NCBI RefSeq assembly: GCF_000936425.1
Contig: NZ_AVFK01000024.1
Location: forward strand, 62,001 to 126,000
DNA length: 64,000 nucleotides
From: Skermanella aerolata KACC 11604
Lineage (GTDB): Bacteria; Pseudomonadota; Alphaproteobacteria; Azospirillales; Azospirillaceae
Direction of reading: 5' to 3'
Part shown: piece by piece, positions 23,511-32,551 of the stretch
Position numbering within the stretch: position 1 is the stretch's first letter
Layout: the number at the start of each line of letters is the position of its first letter
Translations under genes and position numbers: made by a program
Notes under the pieces: model-generated
What the model was told of the DNA's origin: nothing
What the model saw: the letters and a program-made list of their open reading frames with translations, nothing else
Databases searched by the model: none

Positions 23511-24845
23511 ATGCTCCCCCAGGAAATCATCCGCGTCAAACGCGACGGCGGCCGTTTGAACGAGGCGCAGATTCAGCGCTTCATCCAGGGCGTCACATCG
23601 GGCGCCGTGACCGAAGGCCAGATCGCCGCCTTCTGCATGGCGGTGCTCTTTCGCGGCATGGACCTGGACGAGCGGGTTGCCCTGACACTCGCCATGACCC
23701 GTTCCGGCACCGTTCTGGACTGGAAGCCGCTCAACCTCCCCGGCCCGATTCTCGACAAGCACTCGACCGGGGGCGTCGGCGACAAGGTCAGCCTGATCCT
23801 GGCCCCCGCCATCGCCGCCTGCGGCGGCTTCGTGCCGATGATCTCGGGGCGGGGGCTCGGCCATACCGGCGGTACGCTGGACAAGCTCGACAGCATTCCC
23901 GGCTACGTCTCCCTCCCCGACCGCACCACCCTGGAACGGGTGATCCGCGACGCCGGCTGCGCCATCATCGGCGCCACCGACGCCTTCGCTCCCGCCGACA
24001 AGCGCGTCTACGCCGTCCGCGACATCACCGCCACGGTCGAGTCGCTCGACCTGATTACGGCCTCGATCCTGTCCAAGAAGCTGGCCGCCGGCCTGGACGC
24101 CTTGGTCATGGACGTCAAGTTCGGCTCAGGCGCGTTCATGGCCGAGTTCGATGACGCGGTGGCCCTGGCAGAGAGCATCGTCACCGTCGCTACCGGAGCC
24201 GGCATGCCGACCGTGGCCCTGCTGACCGATATGAACGAGGTGCTGGGCCGCACCGCCGGCAACGCGCTGGAAGTCCGCGAATCGATCGACCTGCTGACCG
24301 GCGCCGGCCACGATCCGCGCCTTTATGAGGTCACCGCCGCCCTTAGTGCCGAACTGCTGGTCCTCGGTGGACTCTGCCCCGACACGGCAGCCGCCCGAAC
24401 CCGCTTCGACGACGTTATCTCCAGCGGAGCCGCAGCCGAACGTTTCGGCCGCATGGTGTCGGCGCTTGGCGGTCCGGCCGACCTGATGGAGAACCCTGAT
24501 CGCTACCTAGCATCCGCTCCGGTCGTGCGCGAAGTCCACGCTGACGCGTCCGGCTCCATCGCCGCCATCGACACCCGCGCGCTCGGCGTCGCCGTGGTGG
24601 CGCTGGGCGGCGGGCGCTCCCGCGTCCAGGACCCGATCGACCCGGCGGTAGGCCTGTCCGCCGTCGCCGGCCTGGGCGCCGCCGCCGGCCCCCAGGGCAG
24701 TCCGCAGTCCGGACCCCTGGCCATCGTCCACGCCCGCAGCGAGGACGAGGCGGAAGCCGCCGCCGACGCGGTCCGTGCCGCCTTCACCATCGGCGCTCCC
24801 GCGCCGGTCCCCACCTCCCCCGTGGCTCGTCGCCTCGCTCACTGA
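23511..24845 (+). CDS. deoA: Thymidine phosphorylase
   Basis: The 444-residue enzyme starts [20 protein letters not shown] and carries the pyrimidine nucleoside phosphorylase signature [76 protein letters not shown] and [20 protein letters not shown]. It phosphorolyses thymidine and deoxyuridine to the base and deoxyribose 1-phosphate. The ATG at 23511 has AAGAAGAG upstream and fits the family start; the open frame back to 23265 is antisense-free shadow over deoC and the REP. It is separated from deoC by 184 bp containing the REP pair. Confidence 0.94.
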   Translation: MLPQEIIRVKRDGGRLNEAQIQRFIQGVTSGAVTEGQIAAFCMAVLFRGMDLDERVALTLAMTRSGTVLDWKPLNLPGPILDKHSTGGVGDKVSLILAPAIAACGGFVPMISGRGLGHTGGTLDKLDSIPGYVSLPDRTTLERVIRDAGCAIIGATDAFAPADKRVYAVRDITATVESLDLITASILSKKLAAGLDALVMDVKFGSGAFMAEFDDAVALAESIVTVATGAGMPTVALLTDMNEVLGRTAGNALEVRESIDLLTGAGHDPRLYEVTAALSAELLVLGGLCPDTAAARTRFDDVISSGAAAERFGRMVSALGGPADLMENPDRYLASAPVVREVHADASGSIAAIDTRALGVAVVALGGGRSRVQDPIDPAVGLSAVAGLGAAAGPQGSPQSGPLAIVHARSEDEAEAAADAVRAAFTIGAPAPVPTSPVARRLAH

Positions 24846-24860
24846 GTTCCAGTTGTCATA

Positions 24861-25766
24861 GTGCCTCCTCAATCGGAAAGTCTTCGCGGCATCGGTTTCC
24901 TGGTGTCCGCCCTGGTCCTATTCTCGGTCATGGACGTGTTGATAAAGCTGCTGTCCGCCGACTACGGGACCTTCCAGATCGTCTTCTTCCGCTCGGCCCT
25001 GGCCTTGCTGCCGATCGGCGTTCTGGTCATGCGCTCCGGCGGACTCATGGCGATCCGGACCGCCCGCCCCGGCGGCCATGTCCTGCGCTCCCTGATCGGA
25101 ACGGCGGCGCTGCTGTGCTTCTTCTATTCCTACAAGTACATGCCGCTGGCCGACGTCTATGCGATCCACTTCGCCGGTCCGCTATTCCTGACGGCCCTGT
25201 CCGGCCCGATGCTGGGCGAACCGGTCGGCTGGCGGCGCTGGAGCGCCGTCGGCGTCGGATTTATCGGCGTCGTCGTCATGATCCAGCCGGGTGCGGGGGT
25301 GTTCTCCCCGATAGCGCTGATCCCGCTGGTCGGCGCCGTGTTCTACGCCTTCGCCATGATCTTCGTGCGCAAGCTGAGCCGGACGGAGACGAACGCCGCA
25401 ATCGTCTTCTACTTCACCCTGACCGGACTGGGAGTAGGCTTCATCGGCATGCTGCCGGACTGGAAGACGCCCGACCTGGCGGGTCTCGCCCTGCTGGTCT
25501 CCGTCGGCCTGCTGGGCGGCTGCGCCCAGATCCTGATGACGCAGGCCTTCCGCTCGGCGCCCGCCGCGACCCTGGCGCCGTTCGAGTATACGGCCATGAT
25601 CTGGGCCGTCCTGTTCGGCTATCTGGTCTTTGCCGACTTGCCCACCGCGCCGATCGTCACCGGCGCCCTGATAGTGTCGGCCAGCGGCCTCTATATTCTC
25701 CACCGGGAGACGCGCCGGCCGCCTCGGCCCGTCACGGATGCGACCGCAAAGGCCACGATGCCATGA
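24861..25766 (+). CDS. DMT superfamily transporter (EamA) within the nucleoside operon
   Basis: This 301-residue protein has ten predicted TM segments in two EamA repeats ([75 protein letters not shown]). The start is GTG at 24861-24863, 15 bp after deoA. The stop overlaps the add start by 4 bp. This tight packing suggests a role in moving a nucleoside, nucleobase or catabolic product across the inner membrane (inference). EamA families have widely varying substrates, so sequence alone does not decide. Confidence 0.88.
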   Translation: MPPQSESLRGIGFLVSALVLFSVMDVLIKLLSADYGTFQIVFFRSALALLPIGVLVMRSGGLMAIRTARPGGHVLRSLIGTAALLCFFYSYKYMPLADVYAIHFAGPLFLTALSGPMLGEPVGWRRWSAVGVGFIGVVVMIQPGAGVFSPIALIPLVGAVFYAFAMIFVRKLSRTETNAAIVFYFTLTGLGVGFIGMLPDWKTPDLAGLALLVSVGLLGGCAQILMTQAFRSAPAATLAPFEYTAMIWAVLFGYLVFADLPTAPIVTGALIVSASGLYILHRETRRPPRPVTDATAKATMP

Positions 25767-26764
25767 CCCTGACCGCCGCTGCTCCAGCCGAGATTCCCGC
25801 TGGTATCCCGAAGGTCGAACTGCACGTCCACCTGGAAGGCACCGCCACGCCGGAACTGGTGCGCTCGCTGGCGGCCCGGCACGGGATGTCGCTGCCGCCC
25901 GATCTGTTCGACCGGCAGGGCGAGTTCGCCTGGAGCGATTTCCTGCATTTCCTGAAGGTCTACGACGATGCCGCCGCCGTCATCCGGACCGACCGGGACT
26001 ACCGCGACGTCACCTACGACTATCTCCGCCGCTGCGCCGCCGAGGGCGCCGTCTACGTCGAGGTCATGTCGTCTCCCGACCACGCGGCACAGGGCGGCTT
26101 GTCCTTCCAGGGACATCTCGACGGGATCGTCCAGGGAATTGAGGACGCCGAGGCCGATTTCGGCATCCAGGCCCGCCTGATCGTCACCTGCGTCCGTCAT
26201 TTCGGCGTCGAGCGCGGGCTGGAAGTCGCCAGGGCCTGCACCCGCCACCGTCATCCTGTCCTGACCGGCTTCGGCATGGGCGGCGACGAAAACCACCTGC
26301 GCGCCGCTGACTTCGCCGGAGTCTTCGCCATCGCTCACCAGGAGGCGGGTTTGGCTTGCACCGTCCACGCCGGAGAAACCGCCGGACCGGAAAGCATCCG
26401 CGACGCGCTCGACAACCTGCCGGTCCGCCGGATCGGCCATGGCGTCCGCGCCATCGAGGACGCCGGCCTCGTCAGCCGCATCGCCGAGGAAGGCATCGTG
26501 CTGGAGGTCTGCCCGACCAGCAATATCCGCACGGCGGTCTATCCCGACTACGCCGCCCACCCGCTCGACCGGCTGCGCGCCGCCGGCTGCGCCGTCACCC
26601 TCAACAGCGACGATCCGCCCTATTTCGGAACCTCCATCGGGCACGAGTACGGCGTGGCGAAACGGCATTTCGGCTGGTCCGACGACGATCTCCTGACCGT
26701 CACCGCCGTCGGTTTGAAAGCGGCCTTCACCGACGCGCGGCGGCCCTTGCGGCAAAGCCCCTGA
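25763..26764 (+). CDS. add: Adenosine deaminase
   Basis: The 333-residue amidohydrolase has PKVELHVHLEGTATPELV (HxH zinc ligands), VTYDYLRRCAAEGAVYVEV, TVHAGETAGPESIRDAL (third ligand and catalytic Glu), RRIGHGVRAIED, LEVCPTSNIRTA and LNSDDPPYFGT (Asp pair). It converts (deoxy)adenosine to (deoxy)inosine, feeding the purine nucleoside phosphorylase of the same operon. Bacterial adenine deaminases of this fold are close relatives; the neighbouring genes favour adenosine. The ATG at 25763 overlaps the EamA stop (ATGA). The gene ends 15 bp before the convergent nucleobase permease. Confidence 0.9.
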   Translation: MTLTAAAPAEIPAGIPKVELHVHLEGTATPELVRSLAARHGMSLPPDLFDRQGEFAWSDFLHFLKVYDDAAAVIRTDRDYRDVTYDYLRRCAAEGAVYVEVMSSPDHAAQGGLSFQGHLDGIVQGIEDAEADFGIQARLIVTCVRHFGVERGLEVARACTRHRHPVLTGFGMGGDENHLRAADFAGVFAIAHQEAGLACTVHAGETAGPESIRDALDNLPVRRIGHGVRAIEDAGLVSRIAEEGIVLEVCPTSNIRTAVYPDYAAHPLDRLRAAGCAVTLNSDDPPYFGTSIGHEYGVAKRHFGWSDDDLLTVTAVGLKAAFTDARRPLRQSP

Positions 26765-26779
26765 ACCGCCGTACCAGTC

Positions 26780-28177
26780 TCAGACATGCTCGGAAGCGGC
26801 GGCCGAGGCCGAGGCTTCGGTGCGGGCGTGCTCGGCGCTCTTCATGCCGTTGAAGAAGGCGTTGAGCGCCACCGAGACGATGGCGGCGAGCAGGATGCCG
26901 GATTCCAGCAGCGGGTGAAGCGCGTGCGGCAGGTTCTTGAAGAAGTTCGGCGAGACCAGCGGGATCATGCCGAAGCCGATCGAGATCGCCACGATGAACA
27001 GGTTGTTGGCGTTGTTGCGGAAGTCCACCGCTGTCAGGATGCGGGCACCCGTGGCAGCGACCATGCCGAACATCACAAGGCCGGCTCCCCCTAGGACCAC
27101 CTGGGGAACGGCCTCGACCAGCGCCGCCATCTTGGGGATCAGGCCCAGCGCCAGCATGATGACGCCGCCCGCCACCGTGACCCAGCGCGACCGGACGCCG
27201 GTGACGCCGACCAGCCCGACATTCTGCGAGAACGAGGTGTAGGGGAAGGTGTTGAAGATGCCGCCCAGCAGCGTGCCGACGCCGTCGGCGCGGAGGCCCC
27301 GCGTCAGGGCATCCTGATCGACCCGCTTGCCGGTGATGTCGCCCAGCGCCAGGAACATGCCCAGCGATTCGATCATGACGACCATCATCACGATGCACAT
27401 CGTCACGATCGGGACCAGATGGAACTGAGGCATGCCGAAGTGGAACGGCAGGATGACATCGACCCAGGGAGCCGTCCCGACCTTGTGGAAGCTCATCAGG
27501 CCCAGCGCCGCCGCCAGGACCGAACCGGCGACGATGCCGAGCAGCACCGCGATGTTGGCGAGGAAGCCCTTGCCCCACTTGATCAGCGCCAGGATGAAAA
27601 GCAGCACGAACAGGGCGATGCCGAGGCCGGTGACCTGACCGTAATTGGGGTTGGGGAAGGCCGCCGGAACGCCGTCGACCATCTTGGTCAGCGTCGGCAA
27701 CCCGCCGCCGGCCCAGTTGATGCCGACCCGCATCAGCGAGATGCCGATCACGAGGATGATCGTCCCGGTGACGACAGGCGGAAAAAGAGGCAACAGCCTG
27801 CTGACGAAAGGTGCAACGATTACGCCGAAAATGCCGGCGGCAATGACCGAACCGTAGATTCCGAGCAGCCCCACTTCGGGCGAGGCGGCCATCGAGAGCA
27901 TCGGACCGACCGAGGCGAAGGTGACTCCCATCATGACCGGAAGCCGGATGCCGACGCCGGGGAAGCCGAAGCACTGCACCAGCGTCGCCAGACCGCAGGC
28001 GAACAGGTCGGCGCTGATCAGGAAAGCGACGTCTTCCGGCGGCAAGCCAAGGGCGCGGCCGATGATCAACGGGACAGCCACCGCGCCGGCATACATCACC
28101 AGTACGTGTTGCAGGGCCAGGGGAAGCAGTCTTGGTAGCGGGAGACGCTCGTCTACGGGATGGATGGTTGTCGCCAT
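26780..28177 (-). CDS. NCS2 family nucleobase:cation symporter (xanthine/uracil permease type)
   Basis: This 465-residue protein has about 14 hydrophobic segments and the NCS2 signatures LQHVLVMYAGAVAVPLIIG, ISADLFACGLATLVQ, the signature MIESLGMFLALGDITGKRVD and the TSFSQNVGLVGVTGVRSRWV motif typical of xanthine/uric acid permeases (UapC/PbuX-like). It imports purine or oxidised purine bases with protons or sodium. It converges on add, so the region gathers nucleoside and nucleobase uptake. The ATG at 28175-28177 is well placed; no riboswitch was recognised in the 140 bp upstream. Confidence 0.9.
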   Translation of the reverse strand: MATTIHPVDERLPLPRLLPLALQHVLVMYAGAVAVPLIIGRALGLPPEDVAFLISADLFACGLATLVQCFGFPGVGIRLPVMMGVTFASVGPMLSMAASPEVGLLGIYGSVIAAGIFGVIVAPFVSRLLPLFPPVVTGTIILVIGISLMRVGINWAGGGLPTLTKMVDGVPAAFPNPNYGQVTGLGIALFVLLFILALIKWGKGFLANIAVLLGIVAGSVLAAALGLMSFHKVGTAPWVDVILPFHFGMPQFHLVPIVTMCIVMMVVMIESLGMFLALGDITGKRVDQDALTRGLRADGVGTLLGGIFNTFPYTSFSQNVGLVGVTGVRSRWVTVAGGVIMLALGLIPKMAALVEAVPQVVLGGAGLVMFGMVAATGARILTAVDFRNNANNLFIVAISIGFGMIPLVSPNFFKNLPHALHPLLESGILLAAIVSVALNAFFNGMKSAEHARTEASASAAASEHV

Positions 28178-28319
28178 GGTTTCTGATGCCTCTGCTTTGC
28201 GTCGCGCGCCTCGGTTGCCGTCGAGGCTGTGCTGAGTGCAATGTTCAGGCCATCAGGGTCCCATGATTTCCAGGCCGGAGGGAAGGCCGGAATGCCCCGG
28301 CCGCCCTCCGGTGGCGGCC

Positions 28320-28547
28320 TCAATCGGACGCGTCGATCGTGTCGTCCAGCGTGAAGCCGACCTTGAGGGTAACCTGATAGTGCGAGACCTTGCCGTTCTC
28401 GATATGGCCGCGCGTTTCTATGACTTCGAACCAGCGCAGATGCTTCAGCTTCTTGGAGGCCCGCTCGACCGCGTTCTGGACGGCGTCCTCGACGCTGGTG
28501 GGGGATGAGCCGACGAGTTGGATGATCTTGTAGATATGATCGCTCAT
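28320..28547 (-). CDS. Dodecin family protein
   Basis: The 75-residue protein reads [20 protein letters not shown], then [20 protein letters not shown], then [18 protein letters not shown]. It is a complete dodecin, a small protein that assembles into a hollow 12-mer binding flavins or coenzyme A derivatives and buffers free flavin. The conserved Trp in HLRWFEV stacks on the flavin. The ATG at 28545-28547 has AAGAGGG upstream; the extension to 28631 is rejected. It is a single gene upstream of the NCS2 permease. Confidence 0.93.
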   Translation of the reverse strand: MSDHIYKIIQLVGSSPTSVEDAVQNAVERASKKLKHLRWFEVIETRGHIENGKVSHYQVTLKVGFTLDDTIDASD

Positions 28548-28683
28548 GGTGCGCCCTCTTCTGAAGGTTCGTTGACCCTGGGGTAACACCTGGAAACGGA
28601 AGTTGGCGGCGGGATACGCGGGGGCCGGCACCCGGTATCGACCGGCATACTCACACTGATTGGTTAGCCCAACTAAATATTTT

Positions 28684-28702
28684 GCAAGTGACTCGCATTA
28701 TC
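28684..28702 (+). promoter_or_regulatory. Candidate Fur box upstream of the TonB receptor gene
   Basis: The 19-bp site GCAAGTGACTCGCATTATC matches the classical Fur consensus GATAATGATAATCATTATC at 12 of 19 positions by direct count, with the right half (CATTATC) perfect. It lies 58 bp before the ATG of the siderophore receptor, a suitable place for iron-dependent repression of the operon. Confidence 0.5.
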
Positions 28703-28759
28703 AGTAGCTTGCGCCGACACGAACGCGCACCGCCTGCCCATCCAGGAAATCTCCCAGTC

Positions 28760-30877
28760 ATGCATTCCCAAGCCCGGTTGACCTCCCTCCTCGTCCTGCT
28801 GATGAGCACGACGGCCTATGCGCAGCCTGCCGAAGACGGCTCCGTCGTGCTGCCGCCGATCTCGGTGGAGGGGGCGGCGCCGACGGCGACCAGCTCGGTC
28901 CAGGGATACGTGGCTCCCGTTACCGGCACGGCGACCAAGACCGATACTCCGCTGATCGAGACGCCGCAGTCCATCAGCGTCATCACCCGCGACCAGCTCA
29001 ATGACCGCGCGGTGCAGAGCATCACCGACGCGCTGGGATACACCGCCGGCACCTTCTCCGGCACCATCGCCGATCCGCGCTTCGACGATCCCAACATCCG
29101 GGGCTTCAGCGCCGGGCCGAACCAGTACCTGGACGGGCTGCGCATCCTGCGGACATTCGGGGCGCCGGCCATCGAGCAATACGGCCTCGAGCGGGTGGAG
29201 GTGCTGCGCGGGCCGTCTTCCGTGCTGTACGGCCAGTCGGTGCCGGGCGGGCTGGTCAACCTGGTCAGCAAGCGCCCGACCGACCAGAGCTTCGGCGAGG
29301 TGAACCTTCAGGCCGGCAGCCACGACCGCTACCAGGGCTCGTTCGATCTGGGCGGCGCGCTCGACGCGGAGAAGCAGTTCACCTACCGCCTGACCGCCCT
29401 GGGGCGGAAGAGCGACACGCAGATGGACTATGTCGAGGACGACCGCATCTTCGTTGCGCCCGCCCTGACCTGGAAACCCAATTCCGACACGCGGCTGACG
29501 CTGCTGGGCCGCTTCCAGCACGACGAGGCGCAGTCGCCGCCGGGGCTGCCCGCCATCGGCACCCTCTACGGCAATCCGCTGGGCGAGATCTCCACCAGCT
29601 TCTATCCGGGCGAGCCGACCTTCCGGGACTCGGAACTGGAGCTGTCGAGCATCGGCTACGACTTCGAGCACCGCTTCAACGACACCTTCACGATCCGGCA
29701 GAACGCCCGCTACCTGCACTTGAGCTTCGACTACGACAGCCTCTTCACGTCAGGGCTGGCGGCCGACCAGCGAACGCTTCAGCGCGGCTCGCTGGTCCAG
29801 CGGGAAAGCTCCGACACCGTCAACGTCGACACCACGGCGCAGGCCAAGTTCGGCACCGGACCGCTCAGCCATACCGCCTTGTTCGGCATCGACTACCGGC
29901 GCTTCTGGGGAGATACCCGGACGGGGTTCGGTACGGCGCCGTCGCTCGACCTGTTCAACCCCTCCTACGGGCAGCAGATCGCCCTGCCGGCGATCGGGAC
30001 CGACCGCGACGACGACCTCAGCCAGATCGGCGTCTATGTCCAGGACCAGGTGAAGCTGGACAAGTGGCTGCTGACGCTCGGCGGGCGGCACGACTGGGTC
30101 GAGACGGAGCAGCGCAACCGCGTCACCGGGGCGGAGACCAGCCAGGACGACAGCGCGTTCACCGGCCGGGCGGCGCTGATGTACCTGTTCGACGCCGGGT
30201 TCGCCCCGTATGTAAGCTACACCACGTCGTTCGATCCCGTCGTCGGGTCGCAGGCGCCGCAGCGCGGCGGCGGGACGTTCGATCCGACCGAGGGCGAGCA
30301 GTACGAGGTCGGCGTCAAGTACCAGCCGCCGGGGTCAAACAGCTTCATCACGGCGGCGCTGTTCGACCTGAGGCGGACCAACGTCACGACGACCGACCCG
30401 GACTTCCCGACCTTCCAGCTCCAGACCGGCGAGGCGCGGGTGCGCGGCGTCGAGCTTGAGGCGACCGCAAGCCTGATGCAGGGCCTCAACCTGATCGCCT
30501 CCTACACCTACCTGGACTCGGAGATCACCGAGAGCAACTCCGGGACCGAGGGGAACCGGCTGGCGACCGTGCCGGAGCATCTGGCGAGCCTGTGGGGCGA
30601 TTACTCGTTCCCGGAAGGCAGCATGCTGGAAGGCTTCGGCTTCGGCGCCGGCGTGCGGCATATCGGGTCGCGGTTCGGCAACGATGCCAACGACATCAAG
30701 GTGCCCAGCGTCACTCTGTTCGACGCGGCGGTCCATTACGACATCGACCAGTTCCGGATCGGGCTGAACGCCAACAACCTGTTCGACAAGAAATACGTGA
30801 CCTCGTGCGGCAGCGTCGGCGGCTGCTACTACGGCAACCGGCTGGCCGTGATCTCGACGCTGACATACCGCTGGTAG
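28760..30877 (+). CDS. TonB-dependent siderophore receptor
   Basis: The 705-residue protein has a signal peptide (MHSQARLTSLLVLLMSTTAY, cleavage near AYAQ), a plug domain (TPLIETPQSISVITRDQLND, ALGYTAGTFSGTIADPRFDD, GLERVEVLRGPSSVLYGQSV, PGGLVNLVSKRPT), and a 22-strand barrel ending in the terminal aromatic YRW. It belongs to the ferric-siderophore subfamily (FhuA/FpvA-like). Transport is energised by TonB-ExbBD, which is not in the window. ATG 28760 is chosen as the start of the signal peptide; an upstream frame from 28682 adds non-signal residues. It is the first gene of the iron-uptake operon, preceded by a Fur-like site. Confidence 0.92.
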   Translation: MHSQARLTSLLVLLMSTTAYAQPAEDGSVVLPPISVEGAAPTATSSVQGYVAPVTGTATKTDTPLIETPQSISVITRDQLNDRAVQSITDALGYTAGTFSGTIADPRFDDPNIRGFSAGPNQYLDGLRILRTFGAPAIEQYGLERVEVLRGPSSVLYGQSVPGGLVNLVSKRPTDQSFGEVNLQAGSHDRYQGSFDLGGALDAEKQFTYRLTALGRKSDTQMDYVEDDRIFVAPALTWKPNSDTRLTLLGRFQHDEAQSPPGLPAIGTLYGNPLGEISTSFYPGEPTFRDSELELSSIGYDFEHRFNDTFTIRQNARYLHLSFDYDSLFTSGLAADQRTLQRGSLVQRESSDTVNVDTTAQAKFGTGPLSHTALFGIDYRRFWGDTRTGFGTAPSLDLFNPSYGQQIALPAIGTDRDDDLSQIGVYVQDQVKLDKWLLTLGGRHDWVETEQRNRVTGAETSQDDSAFTGRAALMYLFDAGFAPYVSYTTSFDPVVGSQAPQRGGGTFDPTEGEQYEVGVKYQPPGSNSFITAALFDLRRTNVTTTDPDFPTFQLQTGEARVRGVELEATASLMQGLNLIASYTYLDSEITESNSGTEGNRLATVPEHLASLWGDYSFPEGSMLEGFGFGAGVRHIGSRFGNDANDIKVPSVTLFDAAVHYDIDQFRIGLNANNLFDKKYVTSCGSVGGCYYGNRLAVISTLTYRW

Positions 30878-30898
30878 GACGTCTTGGAGGGTAGCCTT

Positions 30899-31681
30899 TT
30901 GTTGGAGCCGGCACTGTTCGAGCTGGAGGAAGTGGGGTTCAGGGTCCCGGGACGGGACCTGCTTCATCCGCTGAGCCTGAGCTTGACCGGGCGCCGCATC
31001 CATGGCCTGATCGGCCCCAACGGGTCGGGCAAGAGCACGCTGATCAAGATGCTGGCCGGCCAGCAGGCGGCGTCGACCGGAACGGTCCGGTTCGGGGGGA
31101 AACCGGTCGGCGGCTGGGGCAGCCGGGCCTTCGCCCGCAAGGTCGCCTATCTGCCGCAGTTCACCCCGGCCGCCGACGGCATGACCGTGCGGGAACTGGT
31201 GGCATTGGGCCGCTTCCCCTGGCACGGCACGCTGGGCCGGGTGACCGCCACCGACCGCGCGATGGTGGACGAGGCGATTACCCGCACCGGCATGGAGCCG
31301 ATGGCGGGCCGGCTGGTCGACAGCCTGTCCGGCGGCGAGCGGCAGCGGGCGTGGCTCGCCATGATGCTGGCCCAGGGCACGGAATGCCTGCTGCTGGACG
31401 AGCCGACCTCGGCGCTGGATGTCGCGCATCAGGTCGAGGTGCTGGCGCTGGTCCGCCAGCTCAGCCGGGAACGCGACCTCGGCGTCGTCGTCGTGCTGCA
31501 CGACGTCAACATGGCGGCACGGTACTGCGACGAGCTGCTGGCACTGGGCGGCGGGCGGCTGGTCGCGCGCGGCACCCCGGCGCAGATCATGCGGCCGGAG
31601 ATGCTGGAAGCGATCTACGGCGTCGAGATGGGCGTGATCGCCCATCCAACGACCGGCGAGCCGATCGGATACGTCCAGTGA
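30899..31681 (+). CDS. fhuC: Iron-siderophore ABC transporter ATPase (FhuC-like)
   Basis: This 260-residue protein has Walker A GPNGSGKSTLIK, Q-loop YLPQFTP, the signature LSGGERQRAWLAMMLAQG, Walker B LLLDEPTSALD and switch HD(VNMAARYCDE). It powers ferric-siderophore import through the downstream FhuB-type permease. There is no ATG near the start; TTG at 30899 or 30902 fits GGAGGG at 30886-30891. Its stop overlaps the GTG start of the binding-protein gene (GTGA), indicating tight coupling. Confidence 0.9.
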   Translation: MLEPALFELEEVGFRVPGRDLLHPLSLSLTGRRIHGLIGPNGSGKSTLIKMLAGQQAASTGTVRFGGKPVGGWGSRAFARKVAYLPQFTPAADGMTVRELVALGRFPWHGTLGRVTATDRAMVDEAITRTGMEPMAGRLVDSLSGGERQRAWLAMMLAQGTECLLLDEPTSALDVAHQVEVLALVRQLSRERDLGVVVVLHDVNMAARYCDELLALGGGRLVARGTPAQIMRPEMLEAIYGVEMGVIAHPTTGEPIGYVQ

Positions 31682-32541
31682 CCGCGATCTCGCGACGCGC
31701 ATTCCTGGCCGGAGCCTCGGCGCTGGCGGCGATGCCGCTCGCGGCTTCGGCTTCCGCTTCCGCTTCGGCCTCTCCGCTCCGGATCGCGGCGGTCGACTGG
31801 GCCATGCTGGAAACCGCGCTGGCGCTGGGGATCGTGCCGGTCGCCGCGACGGAGCTTGTGCATTACCGGCGCTGGGTCGTCACGCCGGAGATGCCGGACG
31901 GCGTCGCCGACCTGGGTCTGCGCGGCGCTCCCAACCTGGAAGTCCTGGTAAGGTCGGCCCCCGGCCTGATCCTGAGTTCGCATTTCTACGCCGGCATCCG
32001 GCACCGGCTGGCGCGGATAGCGCCGGTGGTCGATTCGACCATCAACATGCCGGGCGGCAACCCCTACCGCCGGGCGCTCGAGGAAACCGCCGAACTGGGC
32101 GAGCGGCTGGGAACCCCCGACACGGCGCGCGAGCTGATCGGGCGGACCGAGGACGCGATGGACGCGCTGGCCGGGCGGTTCGGTCCCCGGTCCGTGCTGC
32201 TGGTCAGCCTGGGCGACGCGCGCCATGTGCGGACCTTCGGCGGCGACAGCCTGTTCGGCTCGGTGCTGGAGCGGCTGGGGCTGGTCAACGCTTGGCGGAC
32301 GGCGACACGGTTCCGCGCCACGGCCACCGTCGGGCTGGAACGTCTGGCCGAGATGCCCGACGCGACTCTTGTCGTGCTCGATCCCGTCCCTCCCGGTGTC
32401 TGGCCGGCATTGGCGGACAGCGCGATCTGGCAGGCCCTGCCCAGCGTGCGCGACGGCAGGGTGGTCCGGCTGGACGCCGTCAACCCGTTCGGCGGCTTGC
32501 CGGCGGCGCGCCGCTTCGCGGAGTTGCTGGCCCGTGCCTGA
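31678..32541 (+). CDS. fhuD: Periplasmic ferric-siderophore binding protein (FhuD-like)
   Basis: This 287-residue protein has a Tat-like leader (AISRRAFLAGASALAAMP) with a twin-arginine motif and an Ala/Ser-rich cleavage region containing five Ser-Ala repeats. The PF01497-type binding domain follows: IAAVDWAMLETALALGIVPV, LEVLVRSAPGLILSSHFYAG, GGDSLFGSVLERLGLVNAW and DAVNPFGGLPAARRFAELL. It delivers ferric hydroxamate-type siderophores to the permease. The start is GTG 31678-31680, overlapping the ATPase stop. Siderophore identity is inferred from the fused-permease type only. Confidence 0.88.
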   Translation: MTAISRRAFLAGASALAAMPLAASASASASASPLRIAAVDWAMLETALALGIVPVAATELVHYRRWVVTPEMPDGVADLGLRGAPNLEVLVRSAPGLILSSHFYAGIRHRLARIAPVVDSTINMPGGNPYRRALEETAELGERLGTPDTARELIGRTEDAMDALAGRFGPRSVLLVSLGDARHVRTFGGDSLFGSVLERLGLVNAWRTATRFRATATVGLERLAEMPDATLVVLDPVPPGVWPALADSAIWQALPSVRDGRVVRLDAVNPFGGLPAARRFAELLARA

Positions 32542-32551
32542 AGCCGATTCC

